Positions 1 to 10,478 of a stretch of 64,000 bases of DNA are shown here, in pieces (the first letter of the stretch is position 1; each line of letters starts with the position of its first letter). Location of the stretch: positions 868,001 to 932,000 of the forward strand of contig JAALGZ010000012.1 in the NCBI GenBank assembly GCA_015227615.1. Reading direction: 5' to 3'. The DNA is from Labyrinthula sp. Ha (lineage: Eukaryota > Sar > Bigyra > Labyrinthulida > Labyrinthulaceae). The translations under genes and the position numbers were made by a program. Below the pieces are notes generated by a model, which saw only the letters and a program-made list of their open reading frames with translations, searched no databases and was not told the origin of the DNA.

Positions 1-225
1 GGTTTCTTCGTTGATGTAGTGAAGATCATCTTCGAGTCGAAATCCTTCAAAAGCAATAGAACCCCTTTCGGTCCCTTTCAATTCATCCATGACTTTTTTA
101 AACATGTTTCGTGCGGCAAAGTGACATTTAGCAGCTTTTTCAAATTGAAACTTGGATTCGTAGTCCTTCGCCTTCAAAGCCATACTATGAGCTCGCACGG
201 CAGACCTTCCTTTTATGCTTTCCAT
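1..225 (-). CDS. Partial protein with MIT-like N-terminal helices
   Basis: The minus strand stays open from an ATG at 225-223 to the window edge, about 75 residues, so the 3' part of the gene lies outside. The product begins MESIKGRSAVRAHSMALKAK and continues with regularly spaced Ala, aromatic and charged residues, including a run reading FEKAAKCHFAARNMFKKVMD. This is the helical-hairpin pattern of MIT domains (Vps4, spastin, NRBF2-like proteins), which bind ESCRT or autophagy partners. The family call is by pattern only. The start is uncertain: a second ATG lies upstream (MRSDWDLPKIS...) and could join through a 35-nt intron, but that intron would end in AAG, unlike the TAG/CAG ends seen elsewhere here. 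The plus-strand frame over the same bases is a shadow. Confidence 0.55.
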   Translation of the reverse strand, partial: MESIKGRSAVRAHSMALKAKDYESKFQFEKAAKCHFAARNMFKKVMDELKGTERGSIAFEGFRLEDDLHYINEET

Positions 226-3200
226 TTGAATAATACCAGTTTCCAATGTTACGAAATTTTGGGCAAGTCCCAATCAGATCTCATTTGCTAAGATGCGCAA
301 AAGGATGATCGGTAAAGAAGATACAAACACGGGTAGAAAATGCAACCTAGGGTAACAACCTATACCAACCAGTTGTCAGATTTTTTTCTCGGTTTCTCAT
401 ATTCATTCATTGTATTTGTGAATTACGAAGGAAAGTGAGTTATACGACAATCTATGATACTAAAGAATTTGGCAGCTGCAAGAATGAAGCAGCATACATC
501 ACTTACGAAACACATGTAACTAATTTAAAAAGATTAATTATAAAGGTTATATCAATTTAAAAATAAAATTTATTAAAGCATAAGATCTTTCATTAATCGC
601 AAGAAGTACGAGTTCCTTACTATTTACATTTAAATAATGAATACTTAAATAATATGATCACATTCGTAACTGTTTGAAATCTATTGGTGCTTATTAAACT
701 CTTGAAAGTGCATAAATTGTATTAGAAGCTCAAATAGCACCATTGATATAGGTTTCCAATTTTGGGCAGCTTGGTTATCAGGTTTTGCCTTCAATTCCCC
801 TGTTTAATAGAGCCTTCATCAATATAGGAATTTAGTTACGAAAACCTGCTCTATCCAATGTAAGAAATAAATAGTATGTATGTTAGATAGATTTATCAAT
901 AAAAGGCTTATTTAATCCAGTTGGTGGCAATTATAAGAGTTATTAATGAAGAACATCTTCTCAACTTTAGTTATACATAAAGCCGAAACAAATATACATG
1001 TTCAAACGAGTAAAAAAAGATTTGGCCAAGGATCAGAAACTTATAGATATATTCACTTTACCAATAACATAATACACAATATGATTTCTCCTTGAAATTA
1101 TTTTAATCTGAAGAGGATGAACACCCTTTAAGCAGCATTCAGATCTTTTTGACTGAATAGTTTCAGGTAGTACTTAGTTCTTGTAGTCACAGAAACTCTT
1201 ATATGAATAGACATAAGTAATTTTGCTTACATTTTGAAGAATTTACCCTTACTTATGTATTGAAAACAGAAGCCTATTCTCCTCTACATGCAGATAAAAT
1301 CAAGGCTGATGATTTGCACAGTGCTAAGTAGTGATTCAAATAAATTTCGTATCTAAAAAGGTTAACTTCCCTTAAGTTTTTCATTTGTTTACGTCTTATT
1401 TCATACTTTAACTTTAAGAATATTCACCCCAAATATATTACATATTTTTTTAAGACACCACTGTAGTTTAAAACCAGTGGTGATTGCCTAGCTTATAGCA
1501 CCGAGGTTTGGAAAAAATGTCGTGGCTTTTATCGGGGTATTCACTTTAATTAGGTCATCCAGATTCCAAGTACCCCTTCGAAAAATGAAACAAACATTCA
1601 CAATACTGTTAAGCCAAGACGCTATGGCGGTTAAGTTCTGCTTCTGTAGCAGAGTTTATTTATTTTGGCATAGAATGTACTACAAGGCTCCAAATATTTC
1701 AGAACAGAGAATGCAGCTTGAGTTCAAACAACATTCAGTACTTGCAAAGGCAAGGTTTGGCCCTTCATTAGAAATTGGGTGTTGAAAGAATCTATAAAGA
1801 AAGAAATTAAAGTAGCTATATATTCCAAAGCTATGACATTTCGCTAAAAGAAAAATCTGAGAACTAAAGCCATAATTTCTTTTCTAAAGAAAATATCAAA
1901 GAATTGACGATTGTCTAGTCCCTCATGTGTTGCATCTATCAAATTAATTCCGAAAGAATACTAGAGCAACGAAATTTCTTTTTCTTGATAAAAATGAAAT
2001 ATAGTCCCCCAGTACTCAATACAAATAAAAAAAGGAAATATTTTCCTTCGGAATTTCGTACTTTAACTTAGCTTTTATGGTACTTTCTTTGTAACCGTTT
2101 TAAACCTTAAATGAAACCTTCCCAAGGTAGGGTGTATTCGCTTGGTAGAGTTTGTGTGAGCTACATGCTAATCTTAGTTTTTTTTTAGTTCAACCGTTGT
2201 TTGAGGTTGTGCAAAATATGATTCTAAAGACTTTTATAAAAGTTATTGTACTATAGTATTCTTGGCTCAGTTCAGGAAAGGAGATTACGACATATTTTTA
2301 TATCCATTTTCAGGCTTTAACCAAGTCAATGAAAATTAAACCCATTTTATTTAAATCATCAAGCAACAACTTACGCAGCAACTCAAAGCACCACCAATTA
2401 ATTCAAGTAATGAATGGTGATGAATTACAAATAATTTGTCAAACTTCTTCATGTACTTAGGATTAATTACCATTGTTATTTCAAATGCCATAACAATTCC
2501 ATTGGAACATACCCAACAAAGATGTTAGGATATTTAGATAATATTATTACCCAATTCGTAGGATCTTAAAACATCAAGATTATGCTAAGAGTTGTGCTTC
2601 TATTCTTTATTCTTCGTTCGTGTTCAGGATAACCATAACAATATCCTATAAACTGCCAAACCACTTGTACCTATAGACAAACAAAAAGAAACTATTCTTA
2701 TTCGAAACACTTTTTGAGTTTTTCTGAACCAGTTTAAAATTTTCCCACAAAAGTTTTCCTTGTAGTGTTTATATTTTAAAACAACTCTAATAGGAGCAGC
2801 TATTTTTCATGAGCAAAATAACTTATTCAGGCTAGAGCAAAGACGGTGGCCTTGGTTCATGAGTAGAAGACTAGCGTAGAAGTATATGTACAAAATTATA
2901 CTGATATTTTTGTCAAATAATTTCATAAATTAAGCTATTATCAAAAGCTGCAGAGAGAATTTTCTAATTGTTTTTATTAGCATCTTAAAAGAACGATACC
3001 AGAAAACAAAAAAAATATTTCCTCGATCTACTCACCTCCCCAATGACAGAATAAACTCCAAAGCCGTTACTTGTTTCAAGAATTATTGGTACCTGTGCTC
3101 TATAAAATAATCTATAAAACGCGCTACATCATAATCTTTTGAGTAATGACAGTTGTTTCAAGAATGTATTCAATCCTTGCCTCCTCTCAAGAGTTGCGAA

Positions 3201-3834
3201 GATGTGCTGAAAAGCAACCTGTTGCTCAATATGAAACAGAATAAACAAACTAAATACCAGTTACAGTACTTATACTCTACCATTCTATGTAAAATTATTA
3301 AAAATGGTAACTCGGCTTATTTTGGTTCTATTTCTCTCTTTGTATGAGTACTAGCTCCGAGGGTCTTGCAACTGCCGGAAAAAAAGGTGAAGGATCATCT
3401 TCTTAAGTTTTAGTTCCCAGGAAAGAAACAATACTTTCCACGAATTAGACAGCATCTAAATCTTTAATATTTTGTTACAAATGGATCGTGAAAATGTCAC
3501 TTATTCAATCTGCTAGGGTAATTTTACATTGTGCTTCAAATTTCTGCAATGCCCGAAAAGGTGTGTAATTGCCCAAAATTGAGAAACTAAAACAAGAGAT
3601 AATAGAGAAGAATAACTTCTGTTGTTTTTTGAGATAAAGAGTTTCTCCACCGTTAAACCATAAATAAGATTAATAATAATCGAGATATTATTAGTTGCTC
3701 TTATTGTTTAACACGCTATTTGAAGTGGTATTTAAGTTGCTCTGTAGGCTGTTTCTATTGACTTAACTTTTTTAGGTTCTGTTGTCTGATCAAGCAAAGA
3801 AAGACAGTTTAAAAGCTTTAAATAATTACTGAAT
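226..3834. other. Gene-free stretch of 3.6 kb
   Basis: AT-rich sequence with stops in all frames. The short open frames at 1522-1785 and 3153-3347 have no recognisable domain, and the first has no ATG at its start. I see no tRNA, tandem repeat or transposon end. The last hundred bases before 3835 presumably hold the promoter and leader of the HAD-type gene. Confidence 0.6.
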
Positions 3835-4974
3835 ATGGAATATAGCTTAGATGAAGCTAGAAAATCTTTTTTGAATGGTTTAAGAGATCATGGATATCGA
3901 AGGTTCAACTTGGAGCACAGAGTGTTGAACGCAAAGTGTGATGAGGAAGATCGACTTGGTCTACTTCCAGAAGAAATGAAATATTCAAGACCAGTTGGAA
4001 AAACTCCAAAAGGAATTGTGGATATGAAATATGGAAAAGTAAAAGAATCAATCTTTGTATTAGACTGGGATGATACTTTACTGCCAACATCTTATCTTAA
4101 CTCAAGAACTGATGGAATCACCAAAGTTGAAACAGTCTCTGAGAAGCTTCGAAGTCAATTACAAACTCTTGACGAGTCTACAGTGAAGTTTCTAAGTATG
4201 CTAATACATCTATGTTCCAATGTTCTTATTATCACAAATGGAATGGAAGGTTGGGTGCAAAAATCATCTAAACTATTTCTTCCTAATGTTCACGAGTTTT
4301 TATTCTCTAAAGATGGAGAAGGAAAAGGTAAAGTGAAAGTTCTTTCTGCAAGAGTTCATGAAAGAAGACATCCAATAAAATCTGGAAAGTGGAAGAAGCT
4401 TGAATTTAAGTATCAGTTGAACCAGATAATTCCAGAAGAATATTTGCGCCAACTAAGTGAAGATTCCATAACACTTTCTCCAGTGTCTCAAAGTATTGAG
4501 TATGAGTTTGTTGATATTCCAAAGATAAAACCAAAGAAAGAAGAGATTTCTTCCCAAATTGATTTTTCAACCGTATTTCAAATGGATGACGAAGGGTTTG
4601 AAACAATAGAAGAAGAGCTTATTGAAGGTCTAGAAGATAGGTCTCAAACACGTAAACGCAAGCGAGAAGAAGATGTCGATTGTTACCCAACAAAACACCA
4701 GAAAATAGATGATTCAGAAAATAAAACTTCTTTATTGTCTATTATTTCTATGGGAGACAACTGGCATGATTTAACTGGTTTGACCAAGTATCAGTGTTTG
4801 GATTCTCGGTGCGTGAAGAAAACTATCAAAGTAAAGTTTATGCCTCGACCAGAAGAACTTTTAGATATGCAAACTAATCTGATGCTCATATTAACTAGAC
4901 TTATTTCCTTCAATGGTTCTGTTTCTTTAGAGTTCAAAGAGGCAGGTAGTACTCATAAGCATAGACACTTCTAA
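3835..4974 (+). CDS. HAD-superfamily phosphatase-like protein
   Basis: Intact 379-residue frame from ATG to TAA. Three HAD landmarks are in order. Motif I is VLDWDDTLLPT with the Asp nucleophile near residue 77 and the second Asp near 79. Motif II is the LIITNG strand near residue 133. Motif IV is SMGDNWHDL near residue 308. Between motifs II and IV lies a long insert rich in Glu, Lys and Ser containing a basic cluster (TRKRKRE) that could be a nuclear localisation signal. The active-site residues look complete, so phosphatase activity is plausible, but the substrate is unknown. I recall DWDDTLLPT-type proteins from oomycetes, diatoms and alveolates, which is memory and not a search. The gene is convergent with eL8, with 140 bases between stop codons. 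Confidence 0.75.
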   Translation: MEYSLDEARKSFLNGLRDHGYRRFNLEHRVLNAKCDEEDRLGLLPEEMKYSRPVGKTPKGIVDMKYGKVKESIFVLDWDDTLLPTSYLNSRTDGITKVETVSEKLRSQLQTLDESTVKFLSMLIHLCSNVLIITNGMEGWVQKSSKLFLPNVHEFLFSKDGEGKGKVKVLSARVHERRHPIKSGKWKKLEFKYQLNQIIPEEYLRQLSEDSITLSPVSQSIEYEFVDIPKIKPKKEEISSQIDFSTVFQMDDEGFETIEEELIEGLEDRSQTRKRKREEDVDCYPTKHQKIDDSENKTSLLSIISMGDNWHDLTGLTKYQCLDSRCVKKTIKVKFMPRPEELLDMQTNLMLILTRLISFNGSVSLEFKEAGSTHKHRHF

Positions 4975-5114
4975 AACCCTTAAAAATAAACTACGGTATT
5001 TCACCTTTTATAATCGCGCTAAATCTTGTTGTCTAGAACATTGAATCTATTCCATATTTGCAAAAGCAGAGAAGAATGTTGACACAGATTGGCAGTTAAA
5101 GTTTAAGACTTAAC

Positions 5115-6070
5115 TTAAAGAAGCATTTTCTTCTTTCTAGCTTCTTCTTGTTCAACAGCTGCTTTCTGTTTCGAGATTCTAGCCTGGGTTTTAGCACCAA
5201 GAATTCCACCTCCCCAGTTCTTAATAGCACCCATGTTATCGTTGTAGCCTGTCTTGCAGATATCAGCAAGTTTTTCCAAAGTAGCTTCATCTTCTTTGCT
5301 TACGCTAGTGATTGCTAAGGCAGTAACGTTTTTCTGGTTAACAAAAGTTCCTAACTTAGCCTTGTTCTTTACAATGCAATATGGCACATCCATCTTTCTA
5401 AGAAATATAAGAACAAATAAAAGAGCTAGAAACAGTTCAAACTCTCCAGAATTGCTCCAAAACTGACTCTTCGCCTGTTTTAGCAACTCTCTTGTACGAT
5501 TAACAAGTTTGTCGTGGCAATAACACGCGGTGCAAAAAATATTTACCTGCATAGGGCTGGAAGCCATACAACTAGCTCAATAGGATCCACATCGTTAGCT
5601 ATAGCCACCAGTTTAGCTTTCTTACTTTCAACCAAATTTGTGATATGCTTCAAGCCAAATTTTAGAACATTTGGTGCTTTCTCACTTTCTACCTTAGCAT
5701 TTTTATCAGCAGCAACTTTCTCAGCTATCTTTTGCAATCTCTCCTTCTTTTGTGCCTTGGTCTCTGGTTTGTACTTTGCCATTAATTTGAACAAGCTAAC
5801 TGCTTGGTTTCTGCCCAGAGTGTTGGTAAATTGGTTGATAGCCGGAGGAACTTTAAGTCTTTGCCATAAAATCTTCTTCTGCCTTTGAAGACGAATGTAC
5901 CTTGGCCACTTAACATATCTTGTCAGATCCTTGGCTGGTAAGACACTACCACCAATTCCTACATTCTTTGGTCTTGGTGGGAATAGTGGGTTAACAGGTT
6001 TTACAGTTTTCTTGGACTTTGATTTCTTTGCCTAAATAGGGTCAATAAATGGAGGAAAATATACAACCAT
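5115..6070 (-). CDS. RPL7A: 60S ribosomal protein eL8 (RPL7A), three exons
   Basis: Spliced exons 6070-6068 (the ATG alone), 6031-5547 and 5397-5115 give 256 residues with the frame kept at both joins. The product starts [20 protein letters not shown] and contains hallmark eL8 segments: [20 protein letters not shown], then [10 protein letters not shown], then [20 protein letters not shown] across the second join, then [13 protein letters not shown] near the end. eL8 is a core large-subunit protein that binds 25S/28S rRNA. Length matches the family (about 255-266). Intron 1 is 36 nt and directly follows the start codon. Intron 2 is 149 nt, the longest intron I could place in the window. The 5' end faces the UFD1-type gene across about 180 bases. 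Confidence 0.95.
5398..5546 (-). other. Intron 2 of eL8, 149 nt
   Basis: Donor GTAAAT follows the exon end TGCAG on the minus strand; the acceptor is TTTCTTAG. Removing it joins LPALCR to KMDVPYC, which matches conserved eL8 sequence exactly. Without splicing the frame hits a stop just after the donor. Confidence 0.95.
6032..6067 (-). other. Intron 1 of eL8, 36 nt, directly after the ATG
   Basis: On the minus strand ATG is followed at once by GTTGTATA and the intron ends in CCTATTTAG. Splicing gives M-AKKSKSKK, a normal basic eL8 N-terminus. No other ATG is usable in the coding frame upstream of the conserved domain except an internal Met. Confidence 0.8.
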
Positions 6071-6249
6071 TCTCGCCTTTATGTTTGTTTTTTTTTGTTG
6101 GTTTTTGCTCTTATTTCTTGGTATTCAATTTTATTGGATAAATGTTCTAAATCTAGCCAATGATTACTTGTTAGAGAAGCTCTTCTGATTGGCCATAGGA
6201 ATAAATAACACCAATTAAATTGGGCAAAAAAAGGCGTTTTGTACAAGGG
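6071..6249. promoter_or_regulatory. Shared divergent promoter region, eL8 and UFD1-type gene
   Basis: About 180 bases separate the two start codons, so both promoters and leaders must lie here. A T-rich tract sits at 6079-6120. I see no clear TATA box. The open frame of the UFD1-type gene extends 30 bases into this region from a TTG codon, but the first ATG is at 6250. Confidence 0.5.
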
Positions 6250-7893
6250 ATGGAATTCAACTTTCACTTTGAAAACGCTAATAGAAGGAAGAAAAAACAG
6301 TTTCAGGGACCAAAACCTCGTATTCAGAACAAATTTGAAGCAAATGCAAATTCTCACAATATAAAGGTATTAACCGAGGCTGATCGAATACGGAAACGAC
6401 AAGAAGAGCTTCATAAACTTCGAGAACTTCAGAGAGAAGAAGCTGAAAAGGAAAGAGAGAATGAAGAAAGATTAGCGGGTGGAATTGTGTTTAAGCGAAG
6501 ATTAAAACCTTTCCCTATGGATTCAAATAATTCAAATAGAGTAAGATTACCTGTTTCTATACTGAATGACCTTCACAATGCGCAACTTCTCTCTGACAGT
6601 CCTAGTAAAAAGCAAATTCTCAGCTTTCAAGTGTTACTGAAAACAAAAGCGCAGAATGGTACTTTTTTAACAATTGGGAAAACATATGCTGGTGTGGACT
6701 CTTTTGATGGTGAAGAAGGCACATTAGGTCTTCCACCAAAGACTGCTCTTAGTTTGGTAAAGGATAAAGGTTTGGAAATATTGGAAAAAGAGGTGGAAGC
6801 AGAAATAAAACTTACAAAGTTAGATTCCCACAAAAGAATATTTATGTCTCTGCGCCCAAAAGGAGATGGTTTTCCAGATAACTTGTCGCTTGATCTCAAA
6901 ACTCTCTTAGAGAGTACTTTACAGGATCATTTTATAATATCAAAGCATGATTATATTCCAATTTTTGTTCAAGAGATTAACCAGCAACTTATTCTAAAGG
7001 TTGAAGAAATATACTCATTAGATGCAAATGATAAAATATCTAATTTTTCTGATGAAGGGTTTGAAGAGGAAACATTTTTAGTCATAGATACAGAGATAGA
7101 AGTTGATTTGCTTCCTAGTGAAAATGATCAGAAAGAAATGGATGAACGAGAAGGCTCCACTCAAAGGAAGAAAAGCTTCCTTAAAATTGTCAAGCAACGA
7201 GCTGCTGTGCATAAAAAAATGGAAACAGCTGTACATCCTGAGGTTGTGAATTTTAAAGTGAAGTTTCCAACAGGCTCATCTATAAGAGTTAGAGTTGACA
7301 GACATGACAGTTTTCATTCTTTACTTGAGGTTGTTTTTGATGAGTTCTGCAGGCTTTATTCCAAAGTCGATGAGCTTCCTTTTGAAGTATCTGAAGCAAT
7401 GGCTCGAAGCAAATTTGCTTTCATCTTGAAAGATGGTAAAAGACGGCTTGAGGAAGAACGAATGGATGAATCTCTGGTCCAACTTGGGTATAAAGGAAAG
7501 TATTATATGCTTAGAGCTGAATTTAAGCGCGATGCACCTAAACGTACGGAAAAATTTGTAGACAATGGGTCTGGGTCTGAGAATCAGTGGGAAAAGGCTG
7601 TGAAAACTATAGCTAAAGCAACTCTACCCCTTCAACAAGAAGATCCGGGAGTTTCGATTGCGGGAAAGGAGAAAGCTAGTTTTGAACAAATCTCTATAGT
7701 GTACAACCTGCTGAGAGGTTCTTTTGATATTGAAGAGAATATAGCTCAAACAGTCTCTCAACAGTATTCAAGCGCAGTTTTTGAACTACAAACTCTTGGA
7801 TTTGGCGAGCGGATGAAAGATGCAGTTCCTTTGCTTATACGGTATAATGGGAGAATGGACAGGGTTATAAATGGTTTACTAGGTTATGATTAA
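6250..7893 (+). CDS. UFD1-domain protein with UBX-like and UBA domains
   Basis: 547 residues from the first ATG; the frame is open back to 6220 without another ATG. A basic start and a charged helix (about residues 43-77, EADRIRKRQEELHKLRELQR) precede a UFD1 fold (about 97-290): RVRLPVSILNDL, VDSFDGEEGTLGLPPKTAL, MSLRPKGDGF and closing DTEIEVDLLPS. A UBX-like beta-grasp follows (about 331-427; VNFKVKFPTGSSIRVRVD to LEEERMDESLVQLGY). A UBA helix bundle ends the protein (about 508-546; FELQTLGFGERMKDAVPLLI). Ufd1 delivers ubiquitinated clients to Cdc48/p97; UBX binds p97 and UBA binds ubiquitin, so this looks like a one-chain p97 adaptor. Classical Ufd1 has no UBX or UBA domain, so this is probably a divergent relative. 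The role is inferred from domains. Confidence 0.82.
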   Translation: MEFNFHFENANRRKKKQFQGPKPRIQNKFEANANSHNIKVLTEADRIRKRQEELHKLRELQREEAEKERENEERLAGGIVFKRRLKPFPMDSNNSNRVRLPVSILNDLHNAQLLSDSPSKKQILSFQVLLKTKAQNGTFLTIGKTYAGVDSFDGEEGTLGLPPKTALSLVKDKGLEILEKEVEAEIKLTKLDSHKRIFMSLRPKGDGFPDNLSLDLKTLLESTLQDHFIISKHDYIPIFVQEINQQLILKVEEIYSLDANDKISNFSDEGFEEETFLVIDTEIEVDLLPSENDQKEMDEREGSTQRKKSFLKIVKQRAAVHKKMETAVHPEVVNFKVKFPTGSSIRVRVDRHDSFHSLLEVVFDEFCRLYSKVDELPFEVSEAMARSKFAFILKDGKRRLEEERMDESLVQLGYKGKYYMLRAEFKRDAPKRTEKFVDNGSGSENQWEKAVKTIAKATLPLQQEDPGVSIAGKEKASFEQISIVYNLLRGSFDIEENIAQTVSQQYSSAVFELQTLGFGERMKDAVPLLIRYNGRMDRVINGLLGYD

Positions 7894-7981
7894 TCAGCAG
7901 CTTCAAAAAATACTTACTTCAGAAATATAACAATACTATTTAGCTTAGATAGAATAAAACTTTATCAATATTCAGTGTGTA

Positions 7982-8470
7982 TTAACAACCAGGGCGTGAC
8001 AGCATTGGTCCTTTCTCCACCAGAGCAAAGTTGACCAAAGTTAAAACAAACGGATATTTTATGTACCCTGGGATAGATATAGAAGAATTGATCCGCTTAA
8101 TACCCTTGGTAATAACATTTTTTACATTATTAATCACTTTTGGCACGAAGACCTCACCTCGTTCAGTAGGTAGAGTTTGTTTGCTGCCTTCGATAAAGAG
8201 ATCTTTGACGTTAAACTCATATAATTCATCTTCAGGGTTTGACGCAGAGTGATGTATTCTTGTTTCCATATTTGTGTTTTCGTTTGCCTCAGCTTGATCA
8301 AAATTTATACAAGAAGGAGCGTGCCGAGGTCGTACATCTTGAATAAGCTCTGAAAGATTATATATTCCTGGTTCTTCGTTCATAAGTTCCGGTATCTCGC
8401 AAGGATTGTACTCTTTATCTAAGATTTCTTCTGAGATGTACCATCCCCATCCGTCATCACTTTTTTCCAT
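7982..8470 (-). CDS. Hypothetical acidic protein, 162 aa
   Basis: Complete frame from ATG (8470) to TAA. I do not recognise the family. The N-terminus (MEKSDDGWGWYISEEIL) is acidic and Trp-rich and looks like a short linear motif. The middle is polar and probably disordered. The C-terminus has a basic/hydrophobic segment (VPKVINNVKNVITKGIKRIN) followed by a hydrophobic stretch (YIKYPFVLTLVNFALV) that could be an amphipathic or membrane-touching helix. It is convergent with the UFD1-type gene, 88 bases between stops. Amino-acid make-up is protein-like, so I take it as real, but no function can be given. Confidence 0.65.
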   Translation of the reverse strand: MEKSDDGWGWYISEEILDKEYNPCEIPELMNEEPGIYNLSELIQDVRPRHAPSCINFDQAEANENTNMETRIHHSASNPEDELYEFNVKDLFIEGSKQTLPTERGEVFVPKVINNVKNVITKGIKRINSSISIPGYIKYPFVLTLVNFALVEKGPMLSRPGC

Positions 8471-10478
8471 AATTTAGGCACGATTTTTCTTTTTCCGATT
8501 ACGGTTTTGTTTTTTGTTTTTTCGTTTGTAGGGAGGGAAATTTCACTGTGAAATTAGGAGGCAAGATTTCATATGACCGTTTTAGACTTCGTGTCAGAGA
8601 ATTTGTGAGAACATAGATATAATAGGATTATTTGGGCAGCAGTTTTGACGACAAATCCAAGTTGTCACGATCCTTGGTTTGGTTCAGTAAGTTTTAGAGC
8701 TACTGTTCGTAAAGAAAGAAATTAACCTGCAATAGATTCTTGTTTTTAGAAAAGGTTTGAGATGCACATGTTTCGTGTTGATTAGAACTTCTCTTGATTT
8801 TAAGACATAATTTCAAAGTCCATTGTTAGGACGAAAACCTTTTTAGGAAGGGTCTCGCCCTGATAGAACCACAATTGAGATAATTTAGTTCATTTGAGTA
8901 GAAGAGATATGTGATTTTGCCTTCTTTTCTTGACAACTTTTCTCACGAAATACTTTCGTCGGTTTTACTATTGTAGATGAAGCTAAGAACCTGTTGCAAC
9001 CGGAGCTTAACCCGAAAAACAGGATATAAGCTATTGCTACTACATGAACTTTCTCTCAAAATTTTATGTTCTGTGTCTGCTCGCTCCCAACTATGTTTTA
9101 CATGTTGATTAATTGTAAATTCGAGATAATGAGATATGCCACTCAAAAGTTACCCTTTTACTAACTGTCTAAACCTGCTAAAGCCAATAACCCTTTAAAT
9201 AATCTTACACTCTGTTTCTTACTAGATTATCCTCACAGGGATTCTATGCAGCGATTGCAATAAGATTAGCTAAGGGTTGAACACTTGTATACTGTGATTG
9301 TTGAGCCAACGCGTGCTTTAGAAGTTGCAACTACCTACCCTTCGCAGTAAAGTCTAAGTTCGGGTTCTGTATTTCATTCCCCCTTGAAATTAAGAAATAA
9401 TCTAGCAGTTGTAACGCTTGAATGTGTTCGTACATGTATAACCTACTGCACGTGGCAACACTCTTTCCGCATTGTTGTTTTGAAACCTTCGCTTTTATTA
9501 ACTTAGCCTTTTTTTCTTATTATCGAGCTATGGCTGTATTTATTGAACTCTTTATCATTGCTATTCTGCTCTCTGTTAATTAACCATAATATCCTAGGAA
9601 GGGTACTATATTTTTCTAACCAGTAAATCCACTGTGCACAAACTCAAAGATCTTTATAGTTTTTTCCAGATAACTGAGGATTTTAAATTAGAATGAGAAA
9701 AATCCACGGTCCTTAGAACATCATCTTCCGAGATTCTTGATTTTAAACCTAACTGATGTTCTAGATTTTCTCTTTGTCTCAGTCCTTCAGAAAAATTCTT
9801 CCCGAAGCTCATTAGAACACCTGGGAGAGAATGATTACATATATATAACTATAATATTTTGAAGCTAGTTACTCTTGGTAGAATAAAGAATGTCAATTAT
9901 CTCTCTGCGGCCAGGAGTCAATCTCCCGCTAGGGAAATGAAGCGACAAAGCAATAGAGGGAAAAGAGTCGGAGCAATGTTAAAGCTAATCCAGAACTACC
10001 TAAAACCTCGAGAGAAAGTCGAGAATGGGGTACTTAATATCAAGAAAGCTGAGAAAAGAAAACGTAGAAACATTCTAGCTCGAGTTTTTAGGTAGATATC
10101 CCTACACGATAGTGACAAAAGTGCTCATACACCTTTTGGTTGGAAACTGGCATTAACACGACATGCAGCATGCTAATGTTTGATTTGTCCGCTCAAATGA
10201 AATCTAAAGAGCACCAAAATCATATATTTAAAGTTTTCTCTGTGTGAACTTAAACAATTTGAATAAAGAGGCAGTTGTTATATCTAAAGCATCTATAGTG
10301 TTATTTACATGCTTCTGAATAGTGCCCTTGGAAGGTATGAAAAATATGGTAAATAAGACAAGTAAGGATAACGACGCTTACAAGTTACTGACTTCATATA
10401 ACTTTATTGCCAAGCACTTTCTTTTCACAATAGCCTCTGTGTAATAAAATTATCTGCTTGCCTTTAAGTCTTGTATCA
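8471..10478. other. 2.0 kb stretch with no confident gene
   Basis: AT-rich sequence between the hypothetical gene and the sterol pair. It includes one short basic open frame, listed separately, and a minus-strand frame at 8943-9146 that starts with TTG and resembles nothing. I see no RNA gene. Confidence 0.5.
9937..10095 (+). CDS. Possible small basic protein, 52 aa
   Basis: An ATG frame starting MKRQSNRGKRVGAMLKLIQN and ending in a Lys/Arg-rich tail. The frame is open upstream to about 9835 but has no earlier ATG. The composition is less random than the surrounding sequence, yet no family is recognised and there is no supporting neighbour. It could be an exon of a spliced gene or chance. 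Confidence 0.15.
   Translation: MKRQSNRGKRVGAMLKLIQNYLKPREKVENGVLNIKKAEKRKRRNILARVFR

Noticed and set aside
1522-1785. 87-codon plus-strand frame
   Set aside because: Starts at GTG, has no recognisable motif and lies in stop-rich AT-rich sequence.
8943-9146. 67-codon minus-strand frame
   Set aside because: Starts with TTG and has random composition.
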